DNA of 64,000 bases from Bacteroidales bacterium UBA5536 (lineage in GTDB: Bacteria; Bacteroidota; Bacteroidia; Bacteroidales; F082), in NCBI GenBank assembly GCA_002426795.1, contig DINQ01000008.1, positions 434,001 through 498,000 on the forward strand, given 5' to 3'. A model generated the notes under the pieces. The model saw only the letters and a list, made by a program, of their open reading frames with translations, was not told where the DNA came from and ran no database searches. Position 1 is the stretch's first letter; the number at the start of each line of letters is the position of its first letter. Below are positions 51,906 to 60,482 of the stretch, in pieces. A program made the translations under genes and the position numbers.

Positions 51906-52769
51906 TTATCCGAGGTAACTTTTTAAAATCTTACTCCGGCTGGTATGTTTCAGGCGGCGAATAGCCTTTTCCTTTATTTGACGAACCCTTTCACGTGTGA
52001 GGTCAAATTTTTCGCCTATCTCTTCAAGTGTCATCGGGTGGCTGCCATTCAATCCAAAATACAGTCTGATCACGTCTGCTTCGCGTGGTGTAAGGGTAGA
52101 AATTGCCCTGTCGATTTCTTTACGCAACGACTCGTACAGCAGTTCCGTTTCGGGAGTTGGTGCTTCATCACTGCGCAAAACATCGTACATGTTGTTCTCT
52201 TCATCCTGAATCAGTGGTGCGTCCATGGAGACATGCCTTCCGGCATTCTTCATCGACTCTTTTACCTCATTTTCAGTGATTTCAAGAATGTCAGCGATCT
52301 CTTCTGCATTGGGTTCACGCTCAAATTCCTGTTCAAGTTTGGCATAAGCCTTATTGATTTTGTTGATGGATCCAATTTTATTCAGTGGCAAACGGACAAT
52401 ACGAGATTGCTCGGCCAATGCCTGTAAAATGGATTGACGAATCCACCAAACAGCATAAGAAATAAATTTAAAACCGCGTGTTTCGTCAAACCGCTGCGCG
52501 GCTTTGATCAATCCCAGGTTACCTTCGTTGATCAAGTCGGGAAGACTCAAACCTTGATTTTGATACTGCTTCGAAACAGAAACAACAAATCTAAGGTTTG
52601 CTTTGGTGAGCTTTTCAAGCGCATTTCTGTCTCCTTGTTTGATACGCTGAGCCAGTTCCACCTCTTCCTCTGCAGTGATCAGTTCCACCTTTCCTATCTC
52701 TTGCAAATACTTATCAAGAGAAGCGGTTTCTCTGTTGGTAACCTGTTTAGTAATCTTTAGCTGCCTCAT
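51906..52769 (-). CDS. rpoD: Primary sigma factor RpoD (short Bacteroidota type)
   Basis: 287 residues covering regions 1.2 to 4.2 only, without region 1.1 and the non-conserved insert, as is usual in Bacteroidota. Region 1.2 is SLDKYLQEIGKVELITAEEE; region 2.3-2.4 has GFKFISYAVWWIRQSILQAL; and region 4.2 has the helix-turn-helix MTLEEIGEKFDLTRERVRQ. This sigma reads the TAnnTTTG promoters seen through this window. The gene lies 56 bases after pnp with no clear promoter box between, and ends at a strong terminator. Confidence 0.96.
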   Translation of the reverse strand: MRQLKITKQVTNRETASLDKYLQEIGKVELITAEEEVELAQRIKQGDRNALEKLTKANLRFVVSVSKQYQNQGLSLPDLINEGNLGLIKAAQRFDETRGFKFISYAVWWIRQSILQALAEQSRIVRLPLNKIGSINKINKAYAKLEQEFEREPNAEEIADILEITENEVKESMKNAGRHVSMDAPLIQDEENNMYDVLRSDEAPTPETELLYESLRKEIDRAISTLTPREADVIRLYFGLNGSHPMTLEEIGEKFDLTRERVRQIKEKAIRRLKHTSRSKILKSYLG

Positions 52770-52825
52770 TATGCTAATGAATTTGTAATGGCTTTTACGT
52801 TAATATTCTGTAATAAGTTACGTAC

Positions 52826-54961
52826 TTATTTATTCTCAGGTTTCGGAAGAAGGACTTTTCTGGAAAGTTTCATTTTGTTGGTTTTAGGATCAACCCCAAT
52901 CAGCTTCACCTTAATCTTGTCACCAACTTTCAATACACTTTCAACTGTTTCCAGACGTTTCCACTCGATTTCCGAGATATGTAACAAGCCATCTTTGCCT
53001 GGCAGGATTTCGACAAATGCACCAAATGGGGTGATTGTTTTAACTGTTCCAAGGTAAACTTCACCAACTTCAGGAACGGCAACAATGGCACGAATACGTG
53101 CTTTGGCCATTTCAATGGATTCTTTGTTAGGCGATACAATATCGATGATTCCAAAGTTACCAACTTCTTCAATAACGATAGTAGTATTGGTTTCGCGCTG
53201 CATCTCCTGAATGATTTTGCCGCCAGGTCCGATGATAGCACCGATAAATTCCTTGTCAACAGTCATTTTCTCGATACGAGGAACATTGTCTTTATAATCT
53301 GCACGAGGTTCTGTAATGGTTTTGGCCATTTCGCCCAGGATGTGTAATCGTCCCATACGAGCCTGTTCAAGAGCTTGCTGCAGCACTTCGAATGACAATC
53401 CATCAACCTTGATGTCCATTTGGCAGGCAGTAATACCATCTTTTGTGCCTGTAACTTTAAAGTCCATATCACCCAGGTGATCCTCATCACCCAAAATATC
53501 AGACAATACTGCATATTTATTTGAAGCAACTTCGGTGATCAGGCCCATGGCAATTCCTGCAACAGGTTTTTTGATTTTCACACCTGCATCCATCAATGCT
53601 AAAGTTCCACCGCAAACGCTCGCCATGGATGACGAACCATTCGATTCAAGAATATCAGAAACTATTCTGATAGTGTAAGGGTTTTCTTCACCCTCGGGGA
53701 CCATCGGCTTCAAGGCTCTTTCAGCAAGGTTTCCATGTCCAATTTCCCGGCGGCTTACCCCTCTGTTCGGACGGGCTTCTCCTGTAGAAAAGGCAGGAAA
53801 ATTATAATGTAGGTTAAATTTCGAAGTTCCTTCAAAGATGGCGCCATCAATGGTTTGTTCGTCCAGTTTACTACCCAGGGTTACTGTTACAAGTGATTGT
53901 GTTTCGCCTCTTGTAAAAATTGCAGAACCATGTGCTGAAGGCAAATAATCAACTTCGCACCAAATAGGACGAATCTGATCCAGTTTTCTTCCATCAAGTC
54001 TGACGCGTTCGTTTAAGATAGCATCGCGCACGGCCTTCTTTTCGACATCATGGAAATATCTTTTGGCCATTGAAGCCTTTTGCTCACGTTCTTCCTCAGA
54101 AAGGGTTGCCATAAATTGCTCCAAAACAGCAGCAAAGGCATCCGAACGCTCGTGTTTGTTGGGATTTCCTGCCAAAGCGATTTTATAACACGAATCGTAG
54201 GCAAACTTGGAGATCGCCTCACGCAAATCATCATCATTTGTTTCATGATTGTATTCACGTTTTTTGCCGGCTTTTTCAACTTTGGCAGCCAAAGCCATTT
54301 GCGCTTCGCATTGCAATTTGATTGCAGCATGAGCTACTTTCAACGCTTCAAGCATAGCCAATTCCGAAACTTCTTTCGATTCACCTTCAACCATCACAAT
54401 ATTTTCGTGTGTTGCGGCGACCATCAGGTCGAGATCAGCCTCAGCAAGTGCTGAAATGGAAGGATTTACGATATATTCACCATTGATGCGAGCCACTCTC
54501 ACTTCGGAGATTGGACCGTTGAATGGAATATCGGAAACAGAAATGGCAGCAGAAGCGGCCAAAGCAGCCAGTGCGTCTGGTGCAACATCGTTTTCACCTG
54601 AAATCAGGTTAATGACGACTTGTGTTTCGGCATGGTAATCATCTGGAAACAAAGGACGCAGTGCGCGATCGACCAAACGTGAAATCAATACTTCATAATC
54701 GGATGGACGGCCTTCACGCTTGAAAAAACCGCCAGGGAATTTACCTGTTGCGGCATACTTTTCTTTGTAGTCAACTGAGAGTGGTAAAAAATCGACATCT
54801 TCTCTGGCTTCTTTGGAGGAAACAACTGCTGCAAGCAACATTGTATCGCCCATTCTAACCACCACTGAGCCGTCAGCTTGCTTTGCCAGCTTACCGGTTT
54901 CGATGCTAATCGTGCGACCGTCAGCTAGTTCGATCGACTGCGTAATTCCTTGTGGACTCAT
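52826..54961 (-). CDS. pnp: Polyribonucleotide nucleotidyltransferase (PNPase)
   Basis: 711 residues from ATG 54961 (the open frame extends 10 codons up to a TTG, which is rejected). It contains the two RNase PH-like domains (for example KFPGGFFKREGRPSD; HYNFPAFSTGEARPNRG with the phosphate-binding part; ILGDEDHLGDMDFKVTG with the catalytic Asp residues), a KH domain (IGAIIGPGGKIIQEMQ) and an S1 domain (GEVYLGTVKTITPFGAFVEI). PNPase degrades RNA 3' to 5' by phosphorolysis and can add tails. The rpsO-pnp order is the classic arrangement. A terminator stands between rpsO and pnp. Confidence 0.97.
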   Translation of the reverse strand: MSPQGITQSIELADGRTISIETGKLAKQADGSVVVRMGDTMLLAAVVSSKEAREDVDFLPLSVDYKEKYAATGKFPGGFFKREGRPSDYEVLISRLVDRALRPLFPDDYHAETQVVINLISGENDVAPDALAALAASAAISVSDIPFNGPISEVRVARINGEYIVNPSISALAEADLDLMVAATHENIVMVEGESKEVSELAMLEALKVAHAAIKLQCEAQMALAAKVEKAGKKREYNHETNDDDLREAISKFAYDSCYKIALAGNPNKHERSDAFAAVLEQFMATLSEEEREQKASMAKRYFHDVEKKAVRDAILNERVRLDGRKLDQIRPIWCEVDYLPSAHGSAIFTRGETQSLVTVTLGSKLDEQTIDGAIFEGTSKFNLHYNFPAFSTGEARPNRGVSRREIGHGNLAERALKPMVPEGEENPYTIRIVSDILESNGSSSMASVCGGTLALMDAGVKIKKPVAGIAMGLITEVASNKYAVLSDILGDEDHLGDMDFKVTGTKDGITACQMDIKVDGLSFEVLQQALEQARMGRLHILGEMAKTITEPRADYKDNVPRIEKMTVDKEFIGAIIGPGGKIIQEMQRETNTTIVIEEVGNFGIIDIVSPNKESIEMAKARIRAIVAVPEVGEVYLGTVKTITPFGAFVEILPGKDGLLHISEIEWKRLETVESVLKVGDKIKVKLIGVDPKTNKMKLSRKVLLPKPENK

Positions 54962-55010
54962 AAATTTAATTGTAATAATATTGCGTAACAATGAGCCTGA
55001 TTAAATGCAA

Positions 55011-55039
55011 AAAAAGGCAATCAGATGAATTGCCTTTTT
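55011..55039 (-). terminator. Rho-independent terminator of rpsO
   Basis: Stem formed by AAAAAGGCAAT (55011-55021) and ATTGCCTTTTT (55029-55039), 7-base loop. On the minus strand it follows the rpsO stop by 25 bases and ends in a T-tract. It lies before the pnp start, so pnp is expressed by read-through or from a separate promoter. Confidence 0.82.
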
Positions 55040-55064
55040 TCGGACTATTATCAGGTTCAAAAAA

Positions 55065-55334
55065 CTATTTTCTGATACCCAGTTTCTTGATGATCTCACG
55101 ATATCTTTCGATGTCTTTTTTCTTAAGATAATCGAGGAGTTTTCTTCTTTTACCAACCAAACGAACCAACGAACGCATGGTGGACAGGTCTTTTTTATTC
55201 TCTTTTAAATGTTCGGTAAGGTGTTTGATCCTATGTGTAAACAAGGCAATCTGTCCCTCTGCTGACCCAGTGTCTGCAGCTGTTTTTCCGAACTCTTTGA
55301 AAATCTCTGTCTTCTTTTCAGCAGTTAAATACAT
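55065..55334 (-). CDS. rpsO: 30S ribosomal protein S15
   Basis: 89 residues, the standard length. The conserved S15 sequence is plain: DTGSAEGQIALFTHRIKHLT, then LVRLVGKRRKLLDYLKKKD and RYREIIKKLGIRK. It binds 16S rRNA in the central domain during 30S assembly. A -7/-33 promoter pair stands 29 bases upstream. It lies next to pnp, as in most bacteria. Confidence 0.98.
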   Translation of the reverse strand: MYLTAEKKTEIFKEFGKTAADTGSAEGQIALFTHRIKHLTEHLKENKKDLSTMRSLVRLVGKRRKLLDYLKKKDIERYREIIKKLGIRK

Positions 55335-55362
55335 ATCTGATTCTTTTCAATTTTTTGGCCTG

Positions 55363-55394
55363 CAAAACTAATACTATTTTTCATATAACACAAA
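55363..55394 (-). promoter_or_regulatory. Promoter of rpsO
   Basis: On the minus strand: TTTG at 55391-55394, 20 bases, then TAGTTTTG at 55363-55370 (TAnnTTTG), 28 bases before the ATG. The -33 element lies 10 bases from the end of the antiporter gene. Confidence 0.55.
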
Positions 55395-55403
55395 TGAATC
55401 GTG

Positions 55404-56768
55404 TTAATCTTTTTTTTCACTTTCTGTAACCTCGTTAATACCCTCTCTTTCAGTCATTTTATCAGCATCTCTTTTTTCTGCTTCGTTTTGCTTTTTCTCC
55501 TGAATGAGTTGGATGCGCTTCCTGATCCAAAGATTCAAATTAAGCGCGTTCATATAAATTGCCTGCACATAGTTTGATTTTTCCACCAATGGTATTAAAA
55601 TGGAAGTAAAAACAATACTAAATAAAATGACGGAAAAAACAATGTCCTTGATGAGTTCTCCGCCTGCAATTCCCATTTGAAGTGGAATAGTGGCAAGAAC
55701 TGCCGCTGCCAATCCCTTGGGAACCATCGTCGACATGTACATTAAATCTTTGTCGTTTTCATGCTTTTGCGCAATTGGCATCGAAGCCCTTACTACAGGA
55801 ACTCTCAAAACAAATAGAACAAACGTGAGCCCAAGGCCGATGAGCAGAGGAACCCAATCGGTAATCTGAATAGAAATGCCGATATACACAAAAAAGAATG
55901 TTTTCAGTAAAAAAACCGCCTCGGCAAAAAGTATTTTTTCGGTCTCATTGAGTGAATCAGGTTCACGATTGAAAAACTTGCCAATAAATGTTGACTTCAA
56001 AATATCTGTGTTTGCGAGCCCGATACCAAATGCCAATGCTGAAATAGCTCCACTGTATCCTAAAATCTCACTTACACCATATATTATAAACACAAAAGCA
56101 GGTGTTGTAAAAATTGAATTCTTAACCGTACGGATTTTATAGAGGACGAATGACCAGAAAAAAGCGCCAATCAGCCCCATAAAACTTGCGAGTAAAAAGG
56201 ATGCAAGAATTTGCCCCACAGTGTTTCCTATCTGAATTTGCCCCAGCTGAGCCGCTTCAATAAAAGCCAGGGCAAATACAATGCACAAAACATCACTGAA
56301 AGCGGACTCGAGAATGAGAATAGTCCGGCTGTTGTTTGACATATTCAATTGCCTGACTAATGGAATAACGACTGCCGAAGATGTTCCGCCTACGATAGCC
56401 CCAAGCATAAAGGAAATAAGAGGCGTCATGTCAAGCAACCACCAACCCAACAGTCCGACAACAATCATTGTAGAAAAAAAATTAAGATTCGTCAATAAAG
56501 TTGTGCCTTTCAATGAGTGCTGTAAAGCATCTAACTTTAGCTCAGTTCCTCCTTCAAATAAAATGGTTACCAAAGTGATCGTTGTAAAAACGGGTCCAAC
56601 CAATCCCAGGTCGCCTGGCTCAACAATATGAAAAACAGGTCCGATTATCAGCCCAATGATGATTAGCAGCAATACGTCAGGAATCCTTTTCCTGCTAAAT
56701 ATTTCTGCAAACACATGGGCCATAAAAACCAAAAGTCCAACGCCAACAATGGTAAATGCAATATTCAT
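55404..56768 (-). CDS. Cation:proton antiporter (CPA family)
   Basis: 454 residues from ATG 56768; the open frame continues 9 codons upstream to a TTG that is rejected. About 12-13 membrane segments are visible, and the conserved elements are GLIIGPVF near the N-terminus, ALIFEGGTELKL-like ILFEGGTELKLD, GAIVGGTSSAVVIPLV and MSTMVPKGLAAAVLATIP. It exchanges Na+ or K+ for H+ across the inner membrane, within the CPA2/NhaP-like branch. The C-terminal 45 residues are a charged cytosolic tail (QEKKQNEAEKRDADKMTERE). It has its own promoter and ends 69 bases before rpsO. Confidence 0.92.
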   Translation of the reverse strand: MNIAFTIVGVGLLVFMAHVFAEIFSRKRIPDVLLLIIIGLIIGPVFHIVEPGDLGLVGPVFTTITLVTILFEGGTELKLDALQHSLKGTTLLTNLNFFSTMIVVGLLGWWLLDMTPLISFMLGAIVGGTSSAVVIPLVRQLNMSNNSRTILILESAFSDVLCIVFALAFIEAAQLGQIQIGNTVGQILASFLLASFMGLIGAFFWSFVLYKIRTVKNSIFTTPAFVFIIYGVSEILGYSGAISALAFGIGLANTDILKSTFIGKFFNREPDSLNETEKILFAEAVFLLKTFFFVYIGISIQITDWVPLLIGLGLTFVLFVLRVPVVRASMPIAQKHENDKDLMYMSTMVPKGLAAAVLATIPLQMGIAGGELIKDIVFSVILFSIVFTSILIPLVEKSNYVQAIYMNALNLNLWIRKRIQLIQEKKQNEAEKRDADKMTEREGINEVTESEKKD

Positions 56769-56850
56769 TGAAATAGTTCTTTCAATTAAATCCAACTATA
56801 ATACAATCTAACTGCAGTTGAAAAATCTGCAACTATAAGTAATAGCTTCG

Positions 56851-56879
56851 CAAAACTAAATAAATACACAACATGACAA
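56851..56879 (-). promoter_or_regulatory. Promoter of the antiporter gene
   Basis: On the minus strand TTG at 56877-56879, 18 bases, then TAGTTTTG at 56851-56858 (TAnnTTTG), followed by a leader of about 80 bases to the ATG at 56768. Confidence 0.5.
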
Positions 56880-56937
56880 TGATGGAATAATATTTGGCAA
56901 GCACCAAATATCCTTACAGAACACCAAAGAACAGTTC

Positions 56938-57441
56938 TTATTTCAGCTTTTGCATGCACTGCCTGATCTCTTTGCAAAGCATGACATCAGCACCCAAACA
57001 GAAACCGGGCCGACGACAAATAATTTTACCTTCCTGATCTATCAGAAAAGTATATGGAAACTCATTGATGCCCAAGTGCCTGACAAGTTCTCTATTCTTG
57101 TCGAATAAACAGTTTATTCCATCAAATCTCGACATAACGATCGGTTTAATGAGAGCTGATTTACCTGGCTCTGACACTGCAATAGCAATCGTTTTTACTG
57201 GATGAGCGCTAAGTGAGTCCTGTATCGTTTGCAACATGAGATCGATCTGATCAAGTGATCTGTCGAAGTCGGGATTCCAAAAAACTACGATTGAAACCGT
57301 ATCATTTGATAAGATTTTGGCGCTATTCACAAATTTTCCGTCAAGTGTTTCAAGCAAAACATTCGGGAAAATATTGGTTTGAGCAATAGCACTGGATAGA
57401 AAAATAAAATAAAGTGTGAAAATTGTAACTAATTGTCTCAT
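56938..57441 (-). CDS. TlpA-like thioredoxin-fold exported protein without CxxC
   Basis: 167 residues from ATG 57441: signal peptide (LYFIFLSSAIAQ) and a TlpA/AhpC-like thioredoxin fold. The strand before the usual redox site reads VVFWNPDFDRS, where CxxC would be found; both Cys are gone (residues 56-60 are NPDFD). The cis-Pro is kept (NEFPYTFLID, Pro129). Five other Cys occur late (111, 142, 148, 156 and 162). It cannot work as a classical thiol oxidoreductase at the usual site; it may be a binding or chaperone-type protein, or use the late Cys. Open frame upstream to TTG 57462 is rejected. Confidence 0.78.
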   Translation of the reverse strand: MRQLVTIFTLYFIFLSSAIAQTNIFPNVLLETLDGKFVNSAKILSNDTVSIVVFWNPDFDRSLDQIDLMLQTIQDSLSAHPVKTIAIAVSEPGKSALIKPIVMSRFDGINCLFDKNRELVRHLGINEFPYTFLIDQEGKIICRRPGFCLGADVMLCKEIRQCMQKLK

Positions 57442-57494
57442 AAGATATACTTTTGAGCGCAATCACAAAAAAAGAGATTTGGTTTGGTTGGAAC

Positions 57495-57502
57495 CAAAGG
57501 TA
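57495..57502 (-). promoter_or_regulatory. Promoter -7 box of the TlpA-like gene
   Basis: Minus-strand TACCTTTG (TAnnTTTG), 53 bases before the ATG at 57441, within the divergent gap shared with crtI. Confidence 0.45.
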
Positions 57503-57559
57503 ATATATTTAATCTCTAAATGCTCACAAATTAAAAAAATCTTTGAAGGATTATTCGTA

Positions 57560-57592
57560 ACTTGAACAAGTATTTCATTTTCTTGTTTAAGT
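57560..57592. promoter_or_regulatory. Candidate paired operator upstream of crtI
   Basis: ACTTGAACAAGT (57560-57571) and, in inverted orientation, ACTTAAACAAGA (minus strand of 57581-57592) agree at 10 of 12 positions and are spaced 21 bases start to start, about two helix turns. They stand 31 bases before the crtI ATG, and no TAnnTTTG box is seen for crtI. This looks like a site for a dimeric or tetrameric regulator (for example of the MerR type, common for carotenoid operons), but the regulator is not in the window. Confidence 0.4.
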
Positions 57593-57622
57593 GATATAAC
57601 CAACCGTTAAACAAAATACATC

Positions 57623-59104
57623 ATGTCAAAAGTTGTCGTCATCGGAGCGGGTTTCTCAGGCTTGTCTACCGCAGCTATGCTTGCAAAAGAAGGTTTTGAA
57701 GTAAACGTAATTGAAAAACACAGCATGGCCGGAGGTCGTGCACGCATGTTTACAGAGAACGGATTTACTTACGATATGGGGCCCAGCTGGTATTGGATGC
57801 CTGATGTTTTTGAGCAGTTCTTTGCCCAGTTTGGGAAAAAGACCCAGGATTACTACCAGCTTGAGCGTCTTGATCCTTCCTACACCATTTATTTTGGACC
57901 CGGAGACCGTGTTGACCTGCCCGCTTCAATTGAAAAACTATATGAGTTGTTCGACTCAATCGAAGCAGGAAGTGGTGCCAAATTGAAAAGATTCCTGGAT
58001 GAGGCCGCATTCAAATATGAGATTGGCATTAAGAATCTGGTTTTTAAACCCTCAAAGAGTGTTTTTGAGTTTTTCGATTTCGACATCATGAAATCGGCAC
58101 TCAAGATGCATGTTTTACAGTCGTTTCATACTTACATCCGGAAATACTTTACACATCCCAAACTGCTGCGTATTCTGGAGTTCCCCATCCTGTTTCTGGG
58201 TGCAACAGCTCAAAAAACACCAGCACTCTACAGCCTGATGAATTATGGTGATATGGTGCTAGGTACATGGTATCCTGTTGGAGGAATGTACCAGGTTGTC
58301 GCAGGTTTTGAGAAATTGGCTAATGAATTGGGCGTTCGGTTTCATTACAACCAGGAAGTAAAATCCTTTACGTACGATAACAATCAGGTAAAAACAGTTG
58401 TAACCGACAGTGAAATATTTGAAGCAGACTTCGTTATTGCAAGCGCCGATTATCACCATGTGGAACAGAAAATTCTACCAAAGGAATATAGAAACTATTC
58501 CGAAAAATATTGGGAAGGACGCACTATGTCCCCTTCTTCACTCATTTATTACCTGGGCATTGGAAAAAAACTGGATGGCATGCAGCACCATACGCTCATC
58601 TTCAACAAAGACTTCGAAAAACATGCTTACCAGATCTACGAAGAACCCCAATGGCCAGAAAATCCTTCGGTTTACCTAAGCTGTACTTCACAAACCGATC
58701 CTACAGTCGCTCCAAAAGGCATGGAAAACCTATTTATCCTGATTCCGGTAGCGCCAGGCCTCAACGATACGGATGCCATCAGGGAAAAGTATTTTGATTT
58801 CTCGGTACAACGCATCGAAGAAACACTGGGTATCAGTTTTAAGAATGACATTGTATATAAGCGTAGTTATTCGAATCGCGATTTTGCTACCGATTATTAT
58901 GCTTACAAGGGTAATGCTTACGGCCTTGCCAATACGCTTAGGCAAACCGCCATTTTAAAACCATCGATGTTCAACAAAAAGCTGCCTAATTTGTTATATG
59001 CCGGACAGCTAACCATTCCCGGACCGGGAGTACCTCCTGCGATTATTTCGGGACAGGTAGCTGCAGGACAAATTGCAAAAATGGCTCTTCAACATGCTCA
59101 CTAA
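57623..59104 (+). CDS. crtI: Phytoene desaturase CrtI
   Basis: 493 residues, the usual CrtI length. The N-terminal FAD-binding Rossmann motif is VVVIGAGFSGLSTAAMLAKEG, with EKHSMAGGRARMF next; the C-terminal FAD signature is NLLYAGQLTIPGPGVPPAII. It inserts double bonds into phytoene to give lycopene, working at the membrane. It is the first gene of a carotenoid operon with crtB (15 bases downstream). A paired operator-like sequence lies upstream. Related enzymes make dehydrosqualene or neurosporene, but the full CrtB/CrtZ context supports lycopene. Confidence 0.95.
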   Translation: MSKVVVIGAGFSGLSTAAMLAKEGFEVNVIEKHSMAGGRARMFTENGFTYDMGPSWYWMPDVFEQFFAQFGKKTQDYYQLERLDPSYTIYFGPGDRVDLPASIEKLYELFDSIEAGSGAKLKRFLDEAAFKYEIGIKNLVFKPSKSVFEFFDFDIMKSALKMHVLQSFHTYIRKYFTHPKLLRILEFPILFLGATAQKTPALYSLMNYGDMVLGTWYPVGGMYQVVAGFEKLANELGVRFHYNQEVKSFTYDNNQVKTVVTDSEIFEADFVIASADYHHVEQKILPKEYRNYSEKYWEGRTMSPSSLIYYLGIGKKLDGMQHHTLIFNKDFEKHAYQIYEEPQWPENPSVYLSCTSQTDPTVAPKGMENLFILIPVAPGLNDTDAIREKYFDFSVQRIEETLGISFKNDIVYKRSYSNRDFATDYYAYKGNAYGLANTLRQTAILKPSMFNKKLPNLLYAGQLTIPGPGVPPAIISGQVAAGQIAKMALQHAH

Positions 59105-59119
59105 TAACTAACCACCGCC

Positions 59120-59959
59120 ATGAAAACATTGTTTGACCAAATTTCGCGCCGTACGAGTAAAATGACTACACGCTCCTACAGCACCTCTTTCTCGCTGGGC
59201 ATTACACTTTTTCAAAAGAAACTGCACGATCCTATCTACGCTATTTATGGTTTTGTGAGATTGGCTGATGAAATAGTGGATACGTTTCATGAATTTGACA
59301 AAGCCGCGTTGATGGCTGAATTTCGCCGCGATACAGTGCTTGCCATCGAACGTGGGATTAGCTTGAACCCGATCTTGAACAGCTTTCAGGAAACTGTTAA
59401 CCGTTATCAGATTGAATGGGATTTGATCGACCGGTTTCTAAAAAGCATGGAAATGGATTTGGATCAGATCGAATATGACCAGTCGACATTTGAAGACTAT
59501 ATTCTTGGTTCGGCCGAAGTAGTTGGTTTGATGTGTCTGCACGTTTTCACGAACGGTGATAAAAAAATGTATGCTGACCTGAAATACCCAGCTATGCGTC
59601 TTGGTTCAGCTTTCCAAAAAATCAACTTCCTTCGCGATCTACATGCTGATCACCTGCATTTGGGAAGAACCTATTTTCCTGATATTGACCTCAACAATTT
59701 TGATCAACAAAGCAAGGAACGCATCGAAGAAGACATTGAAAAAGATTTTCAGGATGGACTTGCCGGTATCAGAAAACTTCCTGCCAGTGCACGTTATGGC
59801 GTTTATGTTGCCTATGTGTATTATTATAGTTTGTTCAAAAAAATCAAGCGAATTCAGTCGGAGAAGCTCCTCGAAAACAAACGCATCAGAGTGCCCAACC
59901 CAACCAAGTATGGCATGTTGGTTTCTTCGTATTTGAAATATCGCTTTAATATGTTTTAG
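59120..59959 (+). CDS. crtB: Phytoene synthase CrtB
   Basis: 279 residues, squalene/phytoene synthase fold. The two Asp-rich motifs that bind the diphosphates through Mg2+ are DEIVD (Asp50, Asp54, in RLADEIVDTF) and RDLHAD (in QKINFLRDLHADHLHLGRTY). It condenses two geranylgeranyl diphosphates to phytoene. It follows crtI by 15 bases and is followed 3 bases later by the unknown gene, so it is in the same operon. Confidence 0.96.
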   Translation: MKTLFDQISRRTSKMTTRSYSTSFSLGITLFQKKLHDPIYAIYGFVRLADEIVDTFHEFDKAALMAEFRRDTVLAIERGISLNPILNSFQETVNRYQIEWDLIDRFLKSMEMDLDQIEYDQSTFEDYILGSAEVVGLMCLHVFTNGDKKMYADLKYPAMRLGSAFQKINFLRDLHADHLHLGRTYFPDIDLNNFDQQSKERIEEDIEKDFQDGLAGIRKLPASARYGVYVAYVYYYSLFKKIKRIQSEKLLENKRIRVPNPTKYGMLVSSYLKYRFNMF

Positions 59960-59962
59960 CCC

Positions 59963-60481
59963 ATGTTGCTGCTCGCTTTCATGATACTATTCTCTCAGCC
60001 AGACAGTAGTTTACTGCTTTCTTCACGTCAACTATACTTCCAGTTTGATGATAAAGATTGTCCTGCAGAGAAATTATATGACCTGATTCCTGAATCTGCA
60101 TCAGCGCAATATCCAAAATTATTGGCCTATAAAGGAACTGCCCTGGCCACCTCAGCTGAATGTGTTTTCTCGCCTTTTACAAAATTATCCCGGTTTAAAG
60201 AAGGCAAAGCAATGATCGAGCAAGCCATAAAAAGCGATCCAAACAATTTAGAAGCCAGGTTTCTCAGGCTATCAGTGCAACTCAGTGCGCCGTCTTTTCT
60301 CGACTACAACAGTGATATAGAGACTGATCGATCATTAATAGTGAAGGGACTTACAGCAAATCCCAACAGCTTGTCAGATGCGGATTTTACTTCAAAAGTT
60401 ATTGATTATCTGATTCAAAAAGGCAATCCCACATCATCTGAGCGCGAAAATCTCCTAACTTTGCAAGGAAAAACTAAATAA
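59963..60481 (+). CDS. Unknown protein inside the carotenoid operon
   Basis: 172 residues, tightly packed between crtB (3 bases) and idi (1 base), so expressed with them. A hydrophobic start (MLLLAFMILFSQ) may be a signal or membrane anchor. The remainder is alpha-helical, with a TPR-like segment (GKAMIEQAIKSDPNNLEARFLRLSVQL). Two Cys (in KDCPAEKL and AECVFS) are present. Genes of this kind are not part of the core carotenoid pathway and no family was recognised. Its conserved-looking packing suggests a role in assembling or regulating the membrane-bound enzymes. The existence of the gene is well supported. Confidence 0.78.
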   Translation: MLLLAFMILFSQPDSSLLLSSRQLYFQFDDKDCPAEKLYDLIPESASAQYPKLLAYKGTALATSAECVFSPFTKLSRFKEGKAMIEQAIKSDPNNLEARFLRLSVQLSAPSFLDYNSDIETDRSLIVKGLTANPNSLSDADFTSKVIDYLIQKGNPTSSERENLLTLQGKTK

Positions 60482-60482
60482 A

